Positions 56,883 through 64,000 of a stretch of 64,000 nt of DNA are shown here, piece by piece; within the stretch, counting starts at the first letter, position 1, and each line of letters opens with the position of its first letter. The translations under genes were made by a program, and so were the position numbers. A model generated the notes under the pieces. It was given only the letters and a program-made list of their open reading frames with translations, had not been told where the DNA came from and did not search any database. The stretch is from WRMS01 sp038562165 (GTDB lineage: Bacteria > Bacillota > Peptococcia > DRI-13 > UBA5745), in assembly GCA_038562165.1 (NCBI GenBank), contig JBCFAO010000014.1:14064-78063 (forward strand). Direction: 5' to 3'.

Positions 56883-57557
56883 ATGGGACTGTTCGGTAAG
56901 CTATTCGGAAAAAAAGAGCATGACGTACAGAAACCTCAGACCCTAAGCCCCCCTACGCCCGCGCCGACACCGAGAGCTGCTCCTGCGCCTGTGGATCAGG
57001 TAATCCGGGTTCCGTGCAATCAATGCAACGGTCACTATAAGGTCAGGGACGGCAAATATGGCATGTTCGCCGGATGCTCCAATTATCCAACCTGCAAATC
57101 GACACTCAAGCTGCCCGACCTGGTGTTGAAGTATTTGGAGATATATGGACTCAATATCTATCGCTGGGATAAAGAATGCTATAAATGTGGGAAGAAAACG
57201 CCGGTATACTCCTACTATCTGGATTATGATCTTGCAGAATTGGATGAGATTTTTAGCATGGGTGGCCCTACGGTTGGCCTGGGCGATTTAAGTTACATAG
57301 ACGAGCTGCTACCGAAACAAATACCGACAATTCAAATGCGGTACAGCCGGACGACCAATTCAAAATATATGGCCAATACATGTGAGCATTGCGGTGCGTT
57401 ACAGGGCAGAAATTATGTGGTTGATGATCCCCATGAGATTATTGGTGAACTGTGGCATGACCGCGGCATGGAAAAATATCTGTATCGGCATCTTGAGATT
57501 GAGAATACTGCTCCGCTTGCGAAGGACATCAGGCGGCTTTATTTACAGGGGGAGTAG
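56883..57557 (+). CDS. Topoisomerase-type zinc-ribbon protein
   Basis: 224 residues. After a Lys-rich start (MGLFGKLFGKKEH) and a Pro/Thr/Ala-rich linker comes a four-Cys zinc ribbon of the topoisomerase I C-terminal kind (CNQCNGHYKVRDGKYGMFAGCSNYPTCKST). A second pair of paired cysteines follows (CYKCGKK) and a third later (CEHCGAL), so it may bind several zinc ions. The C-terminal part is not recognised. Likely nucleic-acid binding. Codon and base use are AT-richer than murA; it belongs to the insert between murA and spoIID. AGGAGGAATAG precedes the ATG. Confidence 0.7.
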   Translation: MGLFGKLFGKKEHDVQKPQTLSPPTPAPTPRAAPAPVDQVIRVPCNQCNGHYKVRDGKYGMFAGCSNYPTCKSTLKLPDLVLKYLEIYGLNIYRWDKECYKCGKKTPVYSYYLDYDLAELDEIFSMGGPTVGLGDLSYIDELLPKQIPTIQMRYSRTTNSKYMANTCEHCGALQGRNYVVDDPHEIIGELWHDRGMEKYLYRHLEIENTAPLAKDIRRLYLQGE

Positions 57558-57575
57558 TTTGCGCGAGGGGGATTT

Positions 57576-58052
57576 ATGAAAAGACTTACGAGAAAGGCCA
57601 AAGACAACGAGAGCCAAAAGGTATTTATATTGCTTGTTGCAGTTGCGATCATTGTCGCAATTATTGGCACATCATCGGGGGAGGGGTGGGTTCAGGCTAC
57701 GTATTCTGTGGTGCTGCTCCCTCTTATAGTCTATGTGATTCATTTATGTTTGAATTTGATGATGATTACAGAACAATGGCTTGTTGATGTCCGTATCTAT
57801 CGTGATGCGAAATCTATTGACAATCATCCTGAGTTTATTTGGTATGCAAACGGCATAATTGTAACTGATAAATCACAATGCATTGAGGTTATCAATATTG
57901 GAAGCACAGATCTTTGCGCTGTGGACATTATTATAAATCCCGGTCTTTCATCAATGGTGGCCTGTCGAATTGATTATCCAATCGTCAAGGGTGGCTCTTT
58001 GTTATTGGCGGTGCCGGGCGAACTGGATATCAGCAGCATCCTGATACGCTAA
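57576..58052 (+). CDS. Two-helix membrane protein of unknown function
   Basis: 158 residues: a basic start, two adjacent membrane helices (VFILLVAVAIIVAIIGTS and ATYSVVLLPLIVYVIHLCLNLMM) and a ~95-residue soluble beta-rich domain. No motif is recognised. It starts 18 bp after the zinc-ribbon gene with GAGGGGG upstream, so both are probably one transcription unit of the insert. Confidence 0.65.
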   Translation: MKRLTRKAKDNESQKVFILLVAVAIIVAIIGTSSGEGWVQATYSVVLLPLIVYVIHLCLNLMMITEQWLVDVRIYRDAKSIDNHPEFIWYANGIIVTDKSQCIEVINIGSTDLCAVDIIINPGLSSMVACRIDYPIVKGGSLLLAVPGELDISSILIR

Positions 58053-58436
58053 CTCACCGAAAAGAGAGGGCAGTGCCGCTTATTTGAAGGGGAAAAGATA
58101 GCGGATACCTTGTATATGAGCTTTCCCCAGATATCCCATGTAAAGAATATTAAGCTAAAGGAAGAAGCATATATAAACTGCAGGCGTCAGTTTTTTAGGA
58201 GTATACTGAAAACGCAAATAGAATCGCAGCAGGACGCTGCCGATGTACAAGTGCAAAGTATTGAAGAGGCGTTTTGATTGAAACTACAATTCAAGCACCA
58301 GCCCTAACGCCATCTGGCAGTTTGAGATTGATGGCATCCGCTACCTGAAGCTGGGGGCGAGGAATATTACATGTGTACCTGACAAAGAACGGCGGGCAGA
58401 AGCTGTACTTTGTGCGGTGGTGCAAAAAAGGAGGGC
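58053..58436. other. 384-bp interval with coding remnants
   Basis: Contains a 53-codon frame (58116-58277, listed) and, from about 58290, short stretches that read as plausible protein in broken frames (for example WQFEIDGIRYLKLG) without a complete gene. It looks like the debris of a deleted gene. Confidence 0.4.
58116..58277 (+). CDS. 53-residue hypothetical, probably a gene remnant
   Basis: MSFPQISHVKNIKLKEEAYINC is followed by a basic-acidic helical stretch; the frame is open upstream to the stop of the preceding gene without another ATG and no binding site is visible. It is more likely the tail of a lost gene than an active one. Confidence 0.3.
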   Translation: MSFPQISHVKNIKLKEEAYINCRRQFFRSILKTQIESQQDAADVQVQSIEEAF

Positions 58437-59453
58437 ATGTATTTGAATATTCTGATTGACGAAATGCTGTATCATCCCCATCAGTTTACCAAAGAGGAGC
58501 ATTTTGAAGCACAGGTTGTTGCGCTTGCCGACAGGATATTTGGCGAGCAAACCATCTATTTGGATATTAAAAAGAAGTTACGGGGGAGCGAATTTAGTAT
58601 TATACCCGACGGCCTCTTGATCGATATGACAGTCCCTTCTTCTCCGGCCCTCTATCTAATTGAAAACGAAATCGTCAGCCACGATCCCTTTAAGCATATC
58701 GGCATACAGCTTTTGAAATTCTCCATTAATTTTGAGGATTCACAAACCCAAATCAGGAACCTTCTTATGAAATATATTCTGGAGAACCCAGTTTTTAAGG
58801 AACGACTGAATCAGGGATGCCATATGTCGGATGCGCGAAATATTGACGCCTATCTCGACCGGGCTGTGTATGACGACTTCAGGGCGATTGTCATCATAGA
58901 CGAAGCCCGTCCGGAGCTTTACAAGGTTCTGCAGAAAATAAACGCCAACATTTCGGTTCTGGAACTCAGAACATATAAATCCGGCGGCAGCTTCGCATAT
59001 CAATATGATACTCTTTATGACAGTGACGCAGATATTCCTGAGGTGGAGGAAACTGCTGGGCCGGACGACGGTCATGCCAGACGGCTTGCTCGCCGGGCAA
59101 GCTGTGATACAATTATTGTGCCGGCACAAGAGCAGGGATTCCAGGAGACGTTTATCGGTGAAAACTGTTGGTACGCCATTCGTATCGGCGCAGCGATGAA
59201 AGCAAGAATACAATATATTGCGGCGTATCAGGTTGCGCCAGAAAGTGCAGTCACTTATATCGCTGAAATAAAGGAAGTTCGTCCATATGAGGATTCCGGC
59301 AAATATCTCGTTGAGTTCAAAGCACCTGCGGAGAAGCTGCAAAGAAAAATAAAGCTGCGCGAAAGCAAAAATTCACCGCAGGGGCCAGTATACGTGCGAC
59401 GTGAGGATTTATTATCCGCAGAATACCTTGAAGACGCATTACAGCAAGGATAG
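58437..59453 (+). CDS. PD-(D/E)XK-nuclease-like protein of unknown function
   Basis: 338 residues. The region GSEFSIIPDGLLIDMTVPSSPALYLIENEIVSHDPFKHIGIQLLKFSINF has the pattern of a PD-(D/E)XK core (catalytic Asp in IPDGLLID, acidic pair in LIENEI with Glu where Lys usually sits, and a following HD-x-x-x-HI-x-QL helix). The C-terminal ~120 residues look like a separate beta-rich domain. A PD-(D/E)XK restriction-like or repair nuclease is the best guess. Start is unsure: GGAGGG lies one base from ATG 58437, seven from a TTG at 58443. Part of the AT-rich insert. Confidence 0.5.
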   Translation: MYLNILIDEMLYHPHQFTKEEHFEAQVVALADRIFGEQTIYLDIKKKLRGSEFSIIPDGLLIDMTVPSSPALYLIENEIVSHDPFKHIGIQLLKFSINFEDSQTQIRNLLMKYILENPVFKERLNQGCHMSDARNIDAYLDRAVYDDFRAIVIIDEARPELYKVLQKINANISVLELRTYKSGGSFAYQYDTLYDSDADIPEVEETAGPDDGHARRLARRASCDTIIVPAQEQGFQETFIGENCWYAIRIGAAMKARIQYIAAYQVAPESAVTYIAEIKEVRPYEDSGKYLVEFKAPAEKLQRKIKLRESKNSPQGPVYVRREDLLSAEYLEDALQQG

Positions 59454-59549
59454 AACGTCATTGGAAACCGAACGGAATAATGCTGTTTGGCATTGTTCCG
59501 TATGGGTGTATTATTATCACAGTACTTTATGACTGCGAGCTGATCAACC

Positions 59550-59756
59550 ATGGACTATATGACAACAAAAGAGGCTGCTCAAACGTGGGGGATCTCCGAC
59601 CGCCGTGTGCGCACACTTTGCTCCTCCGGGAAGATTGCAGGTGCCGTTAAAGACGGAAAATCCTACAAAATCCCCGTGGCCGCTGAGAAGCCCGCCGACG
59701 CGAGATTTCGCAGTGATGGCAACACCACGACGGGCCACAAGAGGTATCTAAAATAG
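59550..59756 (+). CDS. Small helix-turn-helix (excisionase/MerR-type) protein
   Basis: 68 residues: MDYMTTKEAAQTWGISDRRVRTLCSSGKIAGAVKDGKSYKIP is the helix-turn-helix fold of excisionases and HTH_17 proteins. It sits 12 bp upstream of a HipA-like gene, so it may be the DNA-binding partner of a two-gene module, or an excisionase left from the mobile element. An internal Met at 59559 is an alternative start; no strong binding site is seen. Confidence 0.7.
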   Translation: MDYMTTKEAAQTWGISDRRVRTLCSSGKIAGAVKDGKSYKIPVAAEKPADARFRSDGNTTTGHKRYLK

Positions 59757-59768
59757 AAGGATGACGTT

Positions 59769-60818
59769 GTGGGTATCATCGGCACCGACAACAGTGTTTC
59801 TTTTGCCGTGCCAAGCTACAATGAAATCGTCGCCTTGTATACCCAGGGCTTATCATCATGGACGCTGGAGCAGTTTGCCGAGTTTTTGTCCGAGCGTGTT
59901 GTGAGCCGGGATCGGCGTGATATCGAGCGCATCCTGTTCCGTTGTGGACTCTCCCACTACGATGTGATGCGCATCGCCGAAGTAACGCGAGGCATCCATC
60001 CCAAGGATCTCCTTTGGATAGCGCACAGTGAGGATGAGAAGCTGGACGATGTGGTTACCCATGTGTTTGACTCGGTATTCCACCAGAAGATCGACCTCGT
60101 GGGCGACAGCATCGACACGCCCGAGGGCTACAATATCAAGCGGTATGGTGTGTATAATGGGCGCTATGGCATCTACAAGCAGCGCATCAGCCCCCTGATG
60201 ACCGATGTGGAGTCGGAAGTCGCCGTCTATCTGCTGGCCGAGCGGTTTGGTGTGCCCTGTTGCCCGGCCGTAAGGACCGGCCAAAACACGGTGTTTTCCA
60301 CGTTTCTATATGACTTCTCAAAGGAGTACATCGTATACTTCCGCCGGCTGTTTGCGGGTGCCCGTTCGGACAATGAATATCAAAACCTCATTTCGGTGCG
60401 TCCCCAATTCCGGGATGACATCGTCAGAATGATCCTGCTGGACTTTATCACCCGGCAGGATGACCGTCACCTGTCCAACATCGCCATCAAGATCAGCGGC
60501 GGTATCGAATCCTTCTACCCGCTGTATGACAACGGACGAAGCCTCTTTTACGAGGATACTGAGGAGATGGTACGCGCAGCCGTAGAGGATCCCGCTGCCT
60601 ACGCAACTACCTTCGGCTATGCCGGCACATATTGGGATTATGTCAAAGAGATTGCCGCTGCACCTGAACAAGGAGGTTTGTCCTGGCTCATCAACCTGGA
60701 TGTGCCGGAGAGTGATGTGGCAGCTATCCTGCGGGAAGCAGGTTTCACAGGATACCGTTACGATGGGACACTGCAATGGATAATCAAGACAATGGCGATG
60801 ATACGCTCACTTTCGTAA
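59769..60818 (+). CDS. HipA-like kinase-fold protein
   Basis: 349 residues. The C-terminal half carries the HipA/kinase-like catalytic pattern: LLDFITRQDDRHLSNIAIKI (D-D-R-H-x-x-N) and FYPLYDNGRSLFYE (metal-binding D-N-G). The typical HipA N-terminal subdomain is not recognisable; residues 1-110 are helical and unfamiliar. HipA proteins phosphorylate a tRNA synthetase and act as toxins with a HipB DNA-binding antitoxin; here the small HTH gene directly upstream could play that part. GTG start with AGAAGGA eight bases before; no in-frame ATG fits better. Confidence 0.65.
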   Translation: MGIIGTDNSVSFAVPSYNEIVALYTQGLSSWTLEQFAEFLSERVVSRDRRDIERILFRCGLSHYDVMRIAEVTRGIHPKDLLWIAHSEDEKLDDVVTHVFDSVFHQKIDLVGDSIDTPEGYNIKRYGVYNGRYGIYKQRISPLMTDVESEVAVYLLAERFGVPCCPAVRTGQNTVFSTFLYDFSKEYIVYFRRLFAGARSDNEYQNLISVRPQFRDDIVRMILLDFITRQDDRHLSNIAIKISGGIESFYPLYDNGRSLFYEDTEEMVRAAVEDPAAYATTFGYAGTYWDYVKEIAAAPEQGGLSWLINLDVPESDVAAILREAGFTGYRYDGTLQWIIKTMAMIRSLS

Positions 60819-60828
60819 TAACGACGAA

Positions 60829-60856
60829 GGGAAGGCGAGCCCGTGCCCGCCTTCCC
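60829..60856 (+). terminator. Possible weak terminator after the HipA-like gene
   Basis: GGGAAGGCG (60829-60837) pairs perfectly with CGCCTTCCC (60848-60856), ten bases apart and ~10 bases after the stop, but only TTGTAA follows, so termination may depend on other factors. Confidence 0.4.
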
Positions 60857-60997
60857 TTGTAAAGTTCATTTCGTCTGCTTTATAATATCCGTTTCTTAGT
60901 GTGCTTGTCATAAGCTGAGACACTCGAAATTTTCTCTCATGCGTTATAAAACTCGTCCCTTTCGCATATGGATGATTATGGCGAAGGGGGGAGCCCG

Positions 60998-63175
60998 ATG
61001 GGTATACGCAAGACATCTTTCAGGAGACCTAATGCCAGGTCTCCTTTTTTATTACGGAGCCGGACCCAATTCATCTGGGCCTGGCGGCGTTTTTGCCGGC
61101 GGGTAGCGTCTTGGTTTAACCGCTCCGCCAGCCGGTCCGGCTTTGTCTGGAGTAGGGGAGAGGCTGGAGAAGAAGGGCAGGTTGAGTGGGAAGCCGGGGG
61201 CAAGACGGAACTGGCAACAGGGCGCACCGAGGTCAAGGGCAGGCTAGGGGGGATTGACCGGAGCTCCGAGGGAAAGGCTGGCCTGACAGGGGGGCGGACT
61301 GGCAGTAAGGAAAGACAGCTAGGTGTTAACCGGGGGCTGGCGAGGCAGGGCTACGAAGGTAGCCGGACCTTGGCCGGCGACAGCGCCGGTGATTTGCTGC
61401 GAAGTCAGATAGCGCCGTCCAACAGCCTTTTGCCCCGTAGCAGGGCCTTGCCACGGCATGCTGCCTTAACACGAGAGGGGCCTTTCGGGAGGCAGTCTGA
61501 CTTAGGGCAAAGGAGCGCAGCCGGTCAGAATACTATTGCAAACCGGGGCATCCCTTCGGATCAACGAGGATCAGCGGAGCAACGGACGCTTTTGGGACAA
61601 AAGGTTGCTTCAGATCAAAGAACTGCCTCAAATCAAAGGCTTGCTTCAGAGCAGAGAGTTGCTTCAGGGCAGCGGGGTACTTTGACTTCGGAACGGGAAT
61701 TGAGTCGCAGTGCTGCGTTGAGGGCTAATGCAACCAAGAGCAGGAGCCTGATGGCAAGCCGCAATAGCAGTAGCAGCGGGAGAGGCCGGCACCTGGCCTC
61801 CGGAGGCGGATTAAATGGAGGATTAAATGGAGGATTAAATGGAGGGTTAGGAGAAGGGGGCGGTTCAGGGAAAGGCAGAGGTTTAGGAAAAGGAGGCTTT
61901 AGGCCGGGAAAGGCCGGCAGCGGTATGCTGAGGCGGTCAAAAGCTTCCCGGCGGTCCCGAGGGAGAGGCAGGGGCTTTGCCAGCCGGCCCAGGTTTGCTT
62001 TTGTCCGCTGTGTCCTGGTAGCCCTGGCTTTATGGGTATTCGTGCCCTATCTCTTTACCGGGTTGGAAACGATCGGGCTTTTGGAATCAAGATTGCCGGA
62101 ATATGCGGTAGAGACTGGGGCTCCCGTAGGGGCCGGGTCCGGACAGGGACAACAAGGAGGCCAAGACCTTGCTGCGGAGAGCAAGGGGGGCTTGACCTCT
62201 TATTGGAAAGCCCTTTGGGGCCGAATGCTATCTAAAGGAGAGGAGAAGCCAAGGGGCCTGCAGAACCTGAACCAATTGCCGGCGGCCTGGCAATCCTTCA
62301 ATAGCGGGGTTAAAATCAAGCTTTACGAATACCAAAGCCAGCAGTTAATGGAAATGGACCTGGAAGAATATGTGGTGGGGGTTGTAGCAGGTGAAATGCC
62401 GGCTTCCTTTGGCCTGGAGGCATTAAAGGCCCAGGCGGTAGCGGCCAGGACTTACGGCGTCAGCAGAATGGTCAAAGGGGCCAGCCCGGCTTTGGCCGAA
62501 ATCCAACCTGCCGCCAATGTGACCAATGATCATAATATCAACCAGGCCTGGATAGGGGAGCAGGAGCGGCGCAAACGCTGGGGCAGCCAATTCGATGAGT
62601 ATGAAGGGAAAATCCGCCAGGCGGTGGGGGAAACCTTGGGGGTAATCCTCCTCTATGAAGGAGAAGTCACCGATCCCCTTTATCATGCCTCCTGCGGCGG
62701 CGAAAAAACGGAAGCGGCCGTCAACGTCTGGGGCAGAAGCGTGCCTTATCTGCAGGCTGTGGAATGCAGCGGCCACCAGGATCCCCATACAGAGAAGGTG
62801 ACGGTAGTCAAATTTCAGGATGCGGACCGGCTTTTGGGGACCACGCTGTCGGCCATACCGGCAGGAGCTTCGCTGAGCGGCAGCAATATGTGCCAGGTAA
62901 CGGGACGCACAGACAGCGGCCGGGTGCTGTCGGCCTCTATTTTGGGCCAGGAGTTCACCGGCACTCAATTGAGAAGCGCTTTGGGGCTGCCTTCTGCCAA
63001 TTTTCAAGCCAAACTGACTGCCGAGGGATTGGAAGTTATCAGCAAGGGCTATGGCCACGGCGTGGGCATGTGCCAGTATGGGGCCAATGATTTGGCCAAT
63101 AAGGGGGAAAGCTGGCAGGATATTTTGAAGCGGTATTATGTGGGGGCTTATGTGGCGAAGATGAGTGCGAGGTGA
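60998..63175 (+). CDS. spoIID: SpoIID/LytB-domain sporulation protein with unusual N-terminal extension
   Basis: The C-terminal ~300 residues are SpoIID: VKIKLYEYQSQQLMEMDLEEYVVGVVAGEMPASFGLEALKAQAVAARTYGVSRM, the DPLYHASCGGEKTEAA active-site region, and SKGYGHGVGMCQYGANDLANKGESWQDILKRYYVG. SpoIID is a lytic transglycosylase of the engulfment machinery, anchored by one membrane helix (ALALWVFVPYLFTGLETIG, ~residues 335-352). Upstream lies a ~330-residue Arg/Gly/Ser-rich low-complexity stretch with tandem repeats, absent from typical SpoIID (~340 aa). ATG 60998 has GGGGGGA upstream, but a perfect terminator lies just inside (61023-61050), so the true start may be much later; ATG 61925 would give a normal-sized protein. 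Confidence 0.85.
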   Translation: MGIRKTSFRRPNARSPFLLRSRTQFIWAWRRFCRRVASWFNRSASRSGFVWSRGEAGEEGQVEWEAGGKTELATGRTEVKGRLGGIDRSSEGKAGLTGGRTGSKERQLGVNRGLARQGYEGSRTLAGDSAGDLLRSQIAPSNSLLPRSRALPRHAALTREGPFGRQSDLGQRSAAGQNTIANRGIPSDQRGSAEQRTLLGQKVASDQRTASNQRLASEQRVASGQRGTLTSERELSRSAALRANATKSRSLMASRNSSSSGRGRHLASGGGLNGGLNGGLNGGLGEGGGSGKGRGLGKGGFRPGKAGSGMLRRSKASRRSRGRGRGFASRPRFAFVRCVLVALALWVFVPYLFTGLETIGLLESRLPEYAVETGAPVGAGSGQGQQGGQDLAAESKGGLTSYWKALWGRMLSKGEEKPRGLQNLNQLPAAWQSFNSGVKIKLYEYQSQQLMEMDLEEYVVGVVAGEMPASFGLEALKAQAVAARTYGVSRMVKGASPALAEIQPAANVTNDHNINQAWIGEQERRKRWGSQFDEYEGKIRQAVGETLGVILLYEGEVTDPLYHASCGGEKTEAAVNVWGRSVPYLQAVECSGHQDPHTEKVTVVKFQDADRLLGTTLSAIPAGASLSGSNMCQVTGRTDSGRVLSASILGQEFTGTQLRSALGLPSANFQAKLTAEGLEVISKGYGHGVGMCQYGANDLANKGESWQDILKRYYVGAYVAKMSAR
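61023..61050 (+). terminator. Perfect intrinsic terminator inside the spoIID extension
   Basis: GGAGACCT (61023-61030), an AATGCC loop and AGGTCTCC (61037-61044) are followed by six Ts. It would stop transcription ~25 bases into the long open frame. Either it ends the upstream HipA-like unit and spoIID begins later, or it attenuates spoIID. Confidence 0.75.
61808..61843 (+). repeat. Three perfect 12-bp direct repeats in the spoIID extension
   Basis: GGATTAAATGGA three times in a row, coding for LNGG repeats. Slightly upstream (61600-61680) a 21-bp unit encoding ASxQR is repeated about four times, less perfectly. Confidence 0.85.
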
Positions 63176-63185
63176 GGGGGAAGAG

Positions 63186-63935
63186 AAAACCAATTCCCGG
63201 ATGTGGGGCTACAGTGCCGGAGAGATCGGTAGCCCCTCTGTCATTGTCTTTGAATACCAGCCAGGCCGAAACGGTGACTATGCCAAAGCTTTTTTGGAAG
63301 GCTATAGCGGCCTACCTGGTCTGCGATGGCTACGGAGGCTACAACAAAGTGAAAGGGGTCACTCGTTGCGGTTGCTGGGCACATGTGCGGCGTAAGTTTG
63401 TGGAAGCGCTGCCGCCAAATCCACAGGAAGCAGAAACCTCCCAGGCAGCCAAGGGCCCGGAGAAATGCAATGCCCTTTTCTCTTTAGAAAAGAAGCTGGC
63501 CGAAGTCTCTCCTGAAGATAGGCAGGAGAAACGGCAGGAATCGGCTAAGCCAATGCTTGACGAGTTTTTTGCCTGGCTTTCCGGCATAAAACCCTCGAGA
63601 GGAACAAAACTAGCCCAGGCAGTAGGCTATGCTTTAGAGTAGAAACCCTATTTGACTGCCTATCTGATGAGCCCTCTGGTTCTCCTCAGCAACAATTGGG
63701 CAGAGAATGCTATCCGCCCCTTTGTGGTGGGAAGAAACAATGGCTGTTTAGCGATACGGTCAAAGGCGCCCAAGCCAGTGCTATGTTCTACAGTATTGTA
63801 GCCACTGCCTGTGCCAACGGCTTGAATATAGAATCCTATTTGGCTGAGCTTTTCCGGGTTTTATCTCAGGATAGAAGTCTGGTGAATATGCCGGGTAAAA
63901 AGGTGCAGGTTGACCGGAAGAATGGTGCAGGTTGA
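63186..63935 (+). pseudogene. Decayed IS66-family transposase
   Basis: The frames together spell an IS66 transposase C-terminal half: VIVFEYQPGRNGDYAKAFLEGYSG in one frame, then after a shift near 63310 LVCDGYGGYNKVKGVTRCGCWAHVRRKFVEALPP, an in-frame stop at 63640, then LSNNWAENAIRPFVVGRNN, and after a second shift WLFSDTVKGAQASAMFYSIVATACANGLN followed by a short tail. The 5' part of the gene is missing and the element abuts the spoIID stop directly. At least two frameshifts plus one stop mean it is inactive. Confidence 0.85.
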
Positions 63936-63945
63936 CCGGAGAAAT
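63902..63945. repeat. Two tandem 22-bp repeats at the end of the IS66 remnant
   Basis: GGTGCAGGTTGACCGGAAGAAT and its near-copy (GAGAAAT in place of GAAGAAT at the end) follow one another, then GGTGCATTGTCACC and a further GGTGCA. Probably the degenerate terminal region of the IS66 element. Confidence 0.7.
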
Positions 63946-64000
63946 GGTGCATTGTCACCGTAACACATGGTGCATGGCCATAGAACTTCCGTATAATGAG

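Overview
The window looks like chromosome of an anaerobic, endospore-forming member of the Bacillota (Clostridia-like). The grounds are sporulation genes (spoIIE, a SPOCS-domain gene, a CotS-like gene, spoIID), AGGAGG-type ribosome binding sites, a V-type ATPase operon, a FabK-type enoyl reductase, and the conserved block rpmE-yqhQ-prfA-prmC-rpiB-ywlG-glyA-comEB. Most genes are moderately GC-rich. The extreme left (about 1-1400) and the stretch 56.5-60.8 kb are visibly more AT-rich and look acquired.

Layout. 0-2.1 kb: a truncated lipoprotein, a DUF4062 protein and a thioredoxin-fold lipoprotein. 2.6-7.1 kb: a sporulation group (CotS-like, SPOCS, SpoIIE). 7.2-11.2 kb: a ketopantoate-reductase-like gene and two secreted paralogues with copper-amine-oxidase-like stalk domains. 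11.8-17.8 kb: a fatty-acid initiation operon acpP-accB-accC-accD-accA-fabK-like-marR, with a consensus promoter and a perfect 34-bp operator-like palindrome at the transcription start. 17.9-26.2 kb: translation and one-carbon genes, including a PrmC-Sua5 fusion and an unlisted 27-residue membrane peptide. 26.3-31.2 kb: LarA-like racemase, SLC13-like permease and amidohydrolase, divergent from a LysR regulator. 31.3-33.4 kb: a small membrane protein, a VanX-type dipeptidase and a DUF819 permease. 33.8-39.9 kb: Rrf2 regulator, mnmA, cysteine desulfurase, xdhC-like and cysE, divergent from a Cys/Met PLP enzyme, so this is a sulfur/cysteine region. 39.9-45.4 kb: membrane GGDEF protein, VanW, MGMT-like, radical SAM and NYN-LOTUS proteins. 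45.9-54.6 kb: the complete V-type ATPase operon H-I-K-E-C-F-A-B-D on the minus strand, with a Na+-type proteolipid and a structured leader RNA. 55.2-63.2 kb: murA and spoIID, neighbours in many Bacillota, here separated by an insert carrying an IS256 scrap, a zinc-ribbon protein, a membrane protein, a PD-(D/E)XK-like protein and an HTH/HipA-like pair. The right edge is a decayed IS66 transposase.

The strongest unexplained signals are (1) two intergenic arrays, 11.44-11.78 kb and 45.53-45.76 kb, built from the same degenerate 24-bp unit repeated at about 40-bp intervals, with the orientation flipping inside each array; (2) a conserved-looking long stem in the minus-strand RNA just upstream of the Na+-type V-ATPase operon, a candidate Na+-responsive leader; and (3) the 34-bp palindrome over the acpP start site, paired with a MarR gene at the end of the same operon. 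All functions are inferred by reading the sequence; no database search was run.
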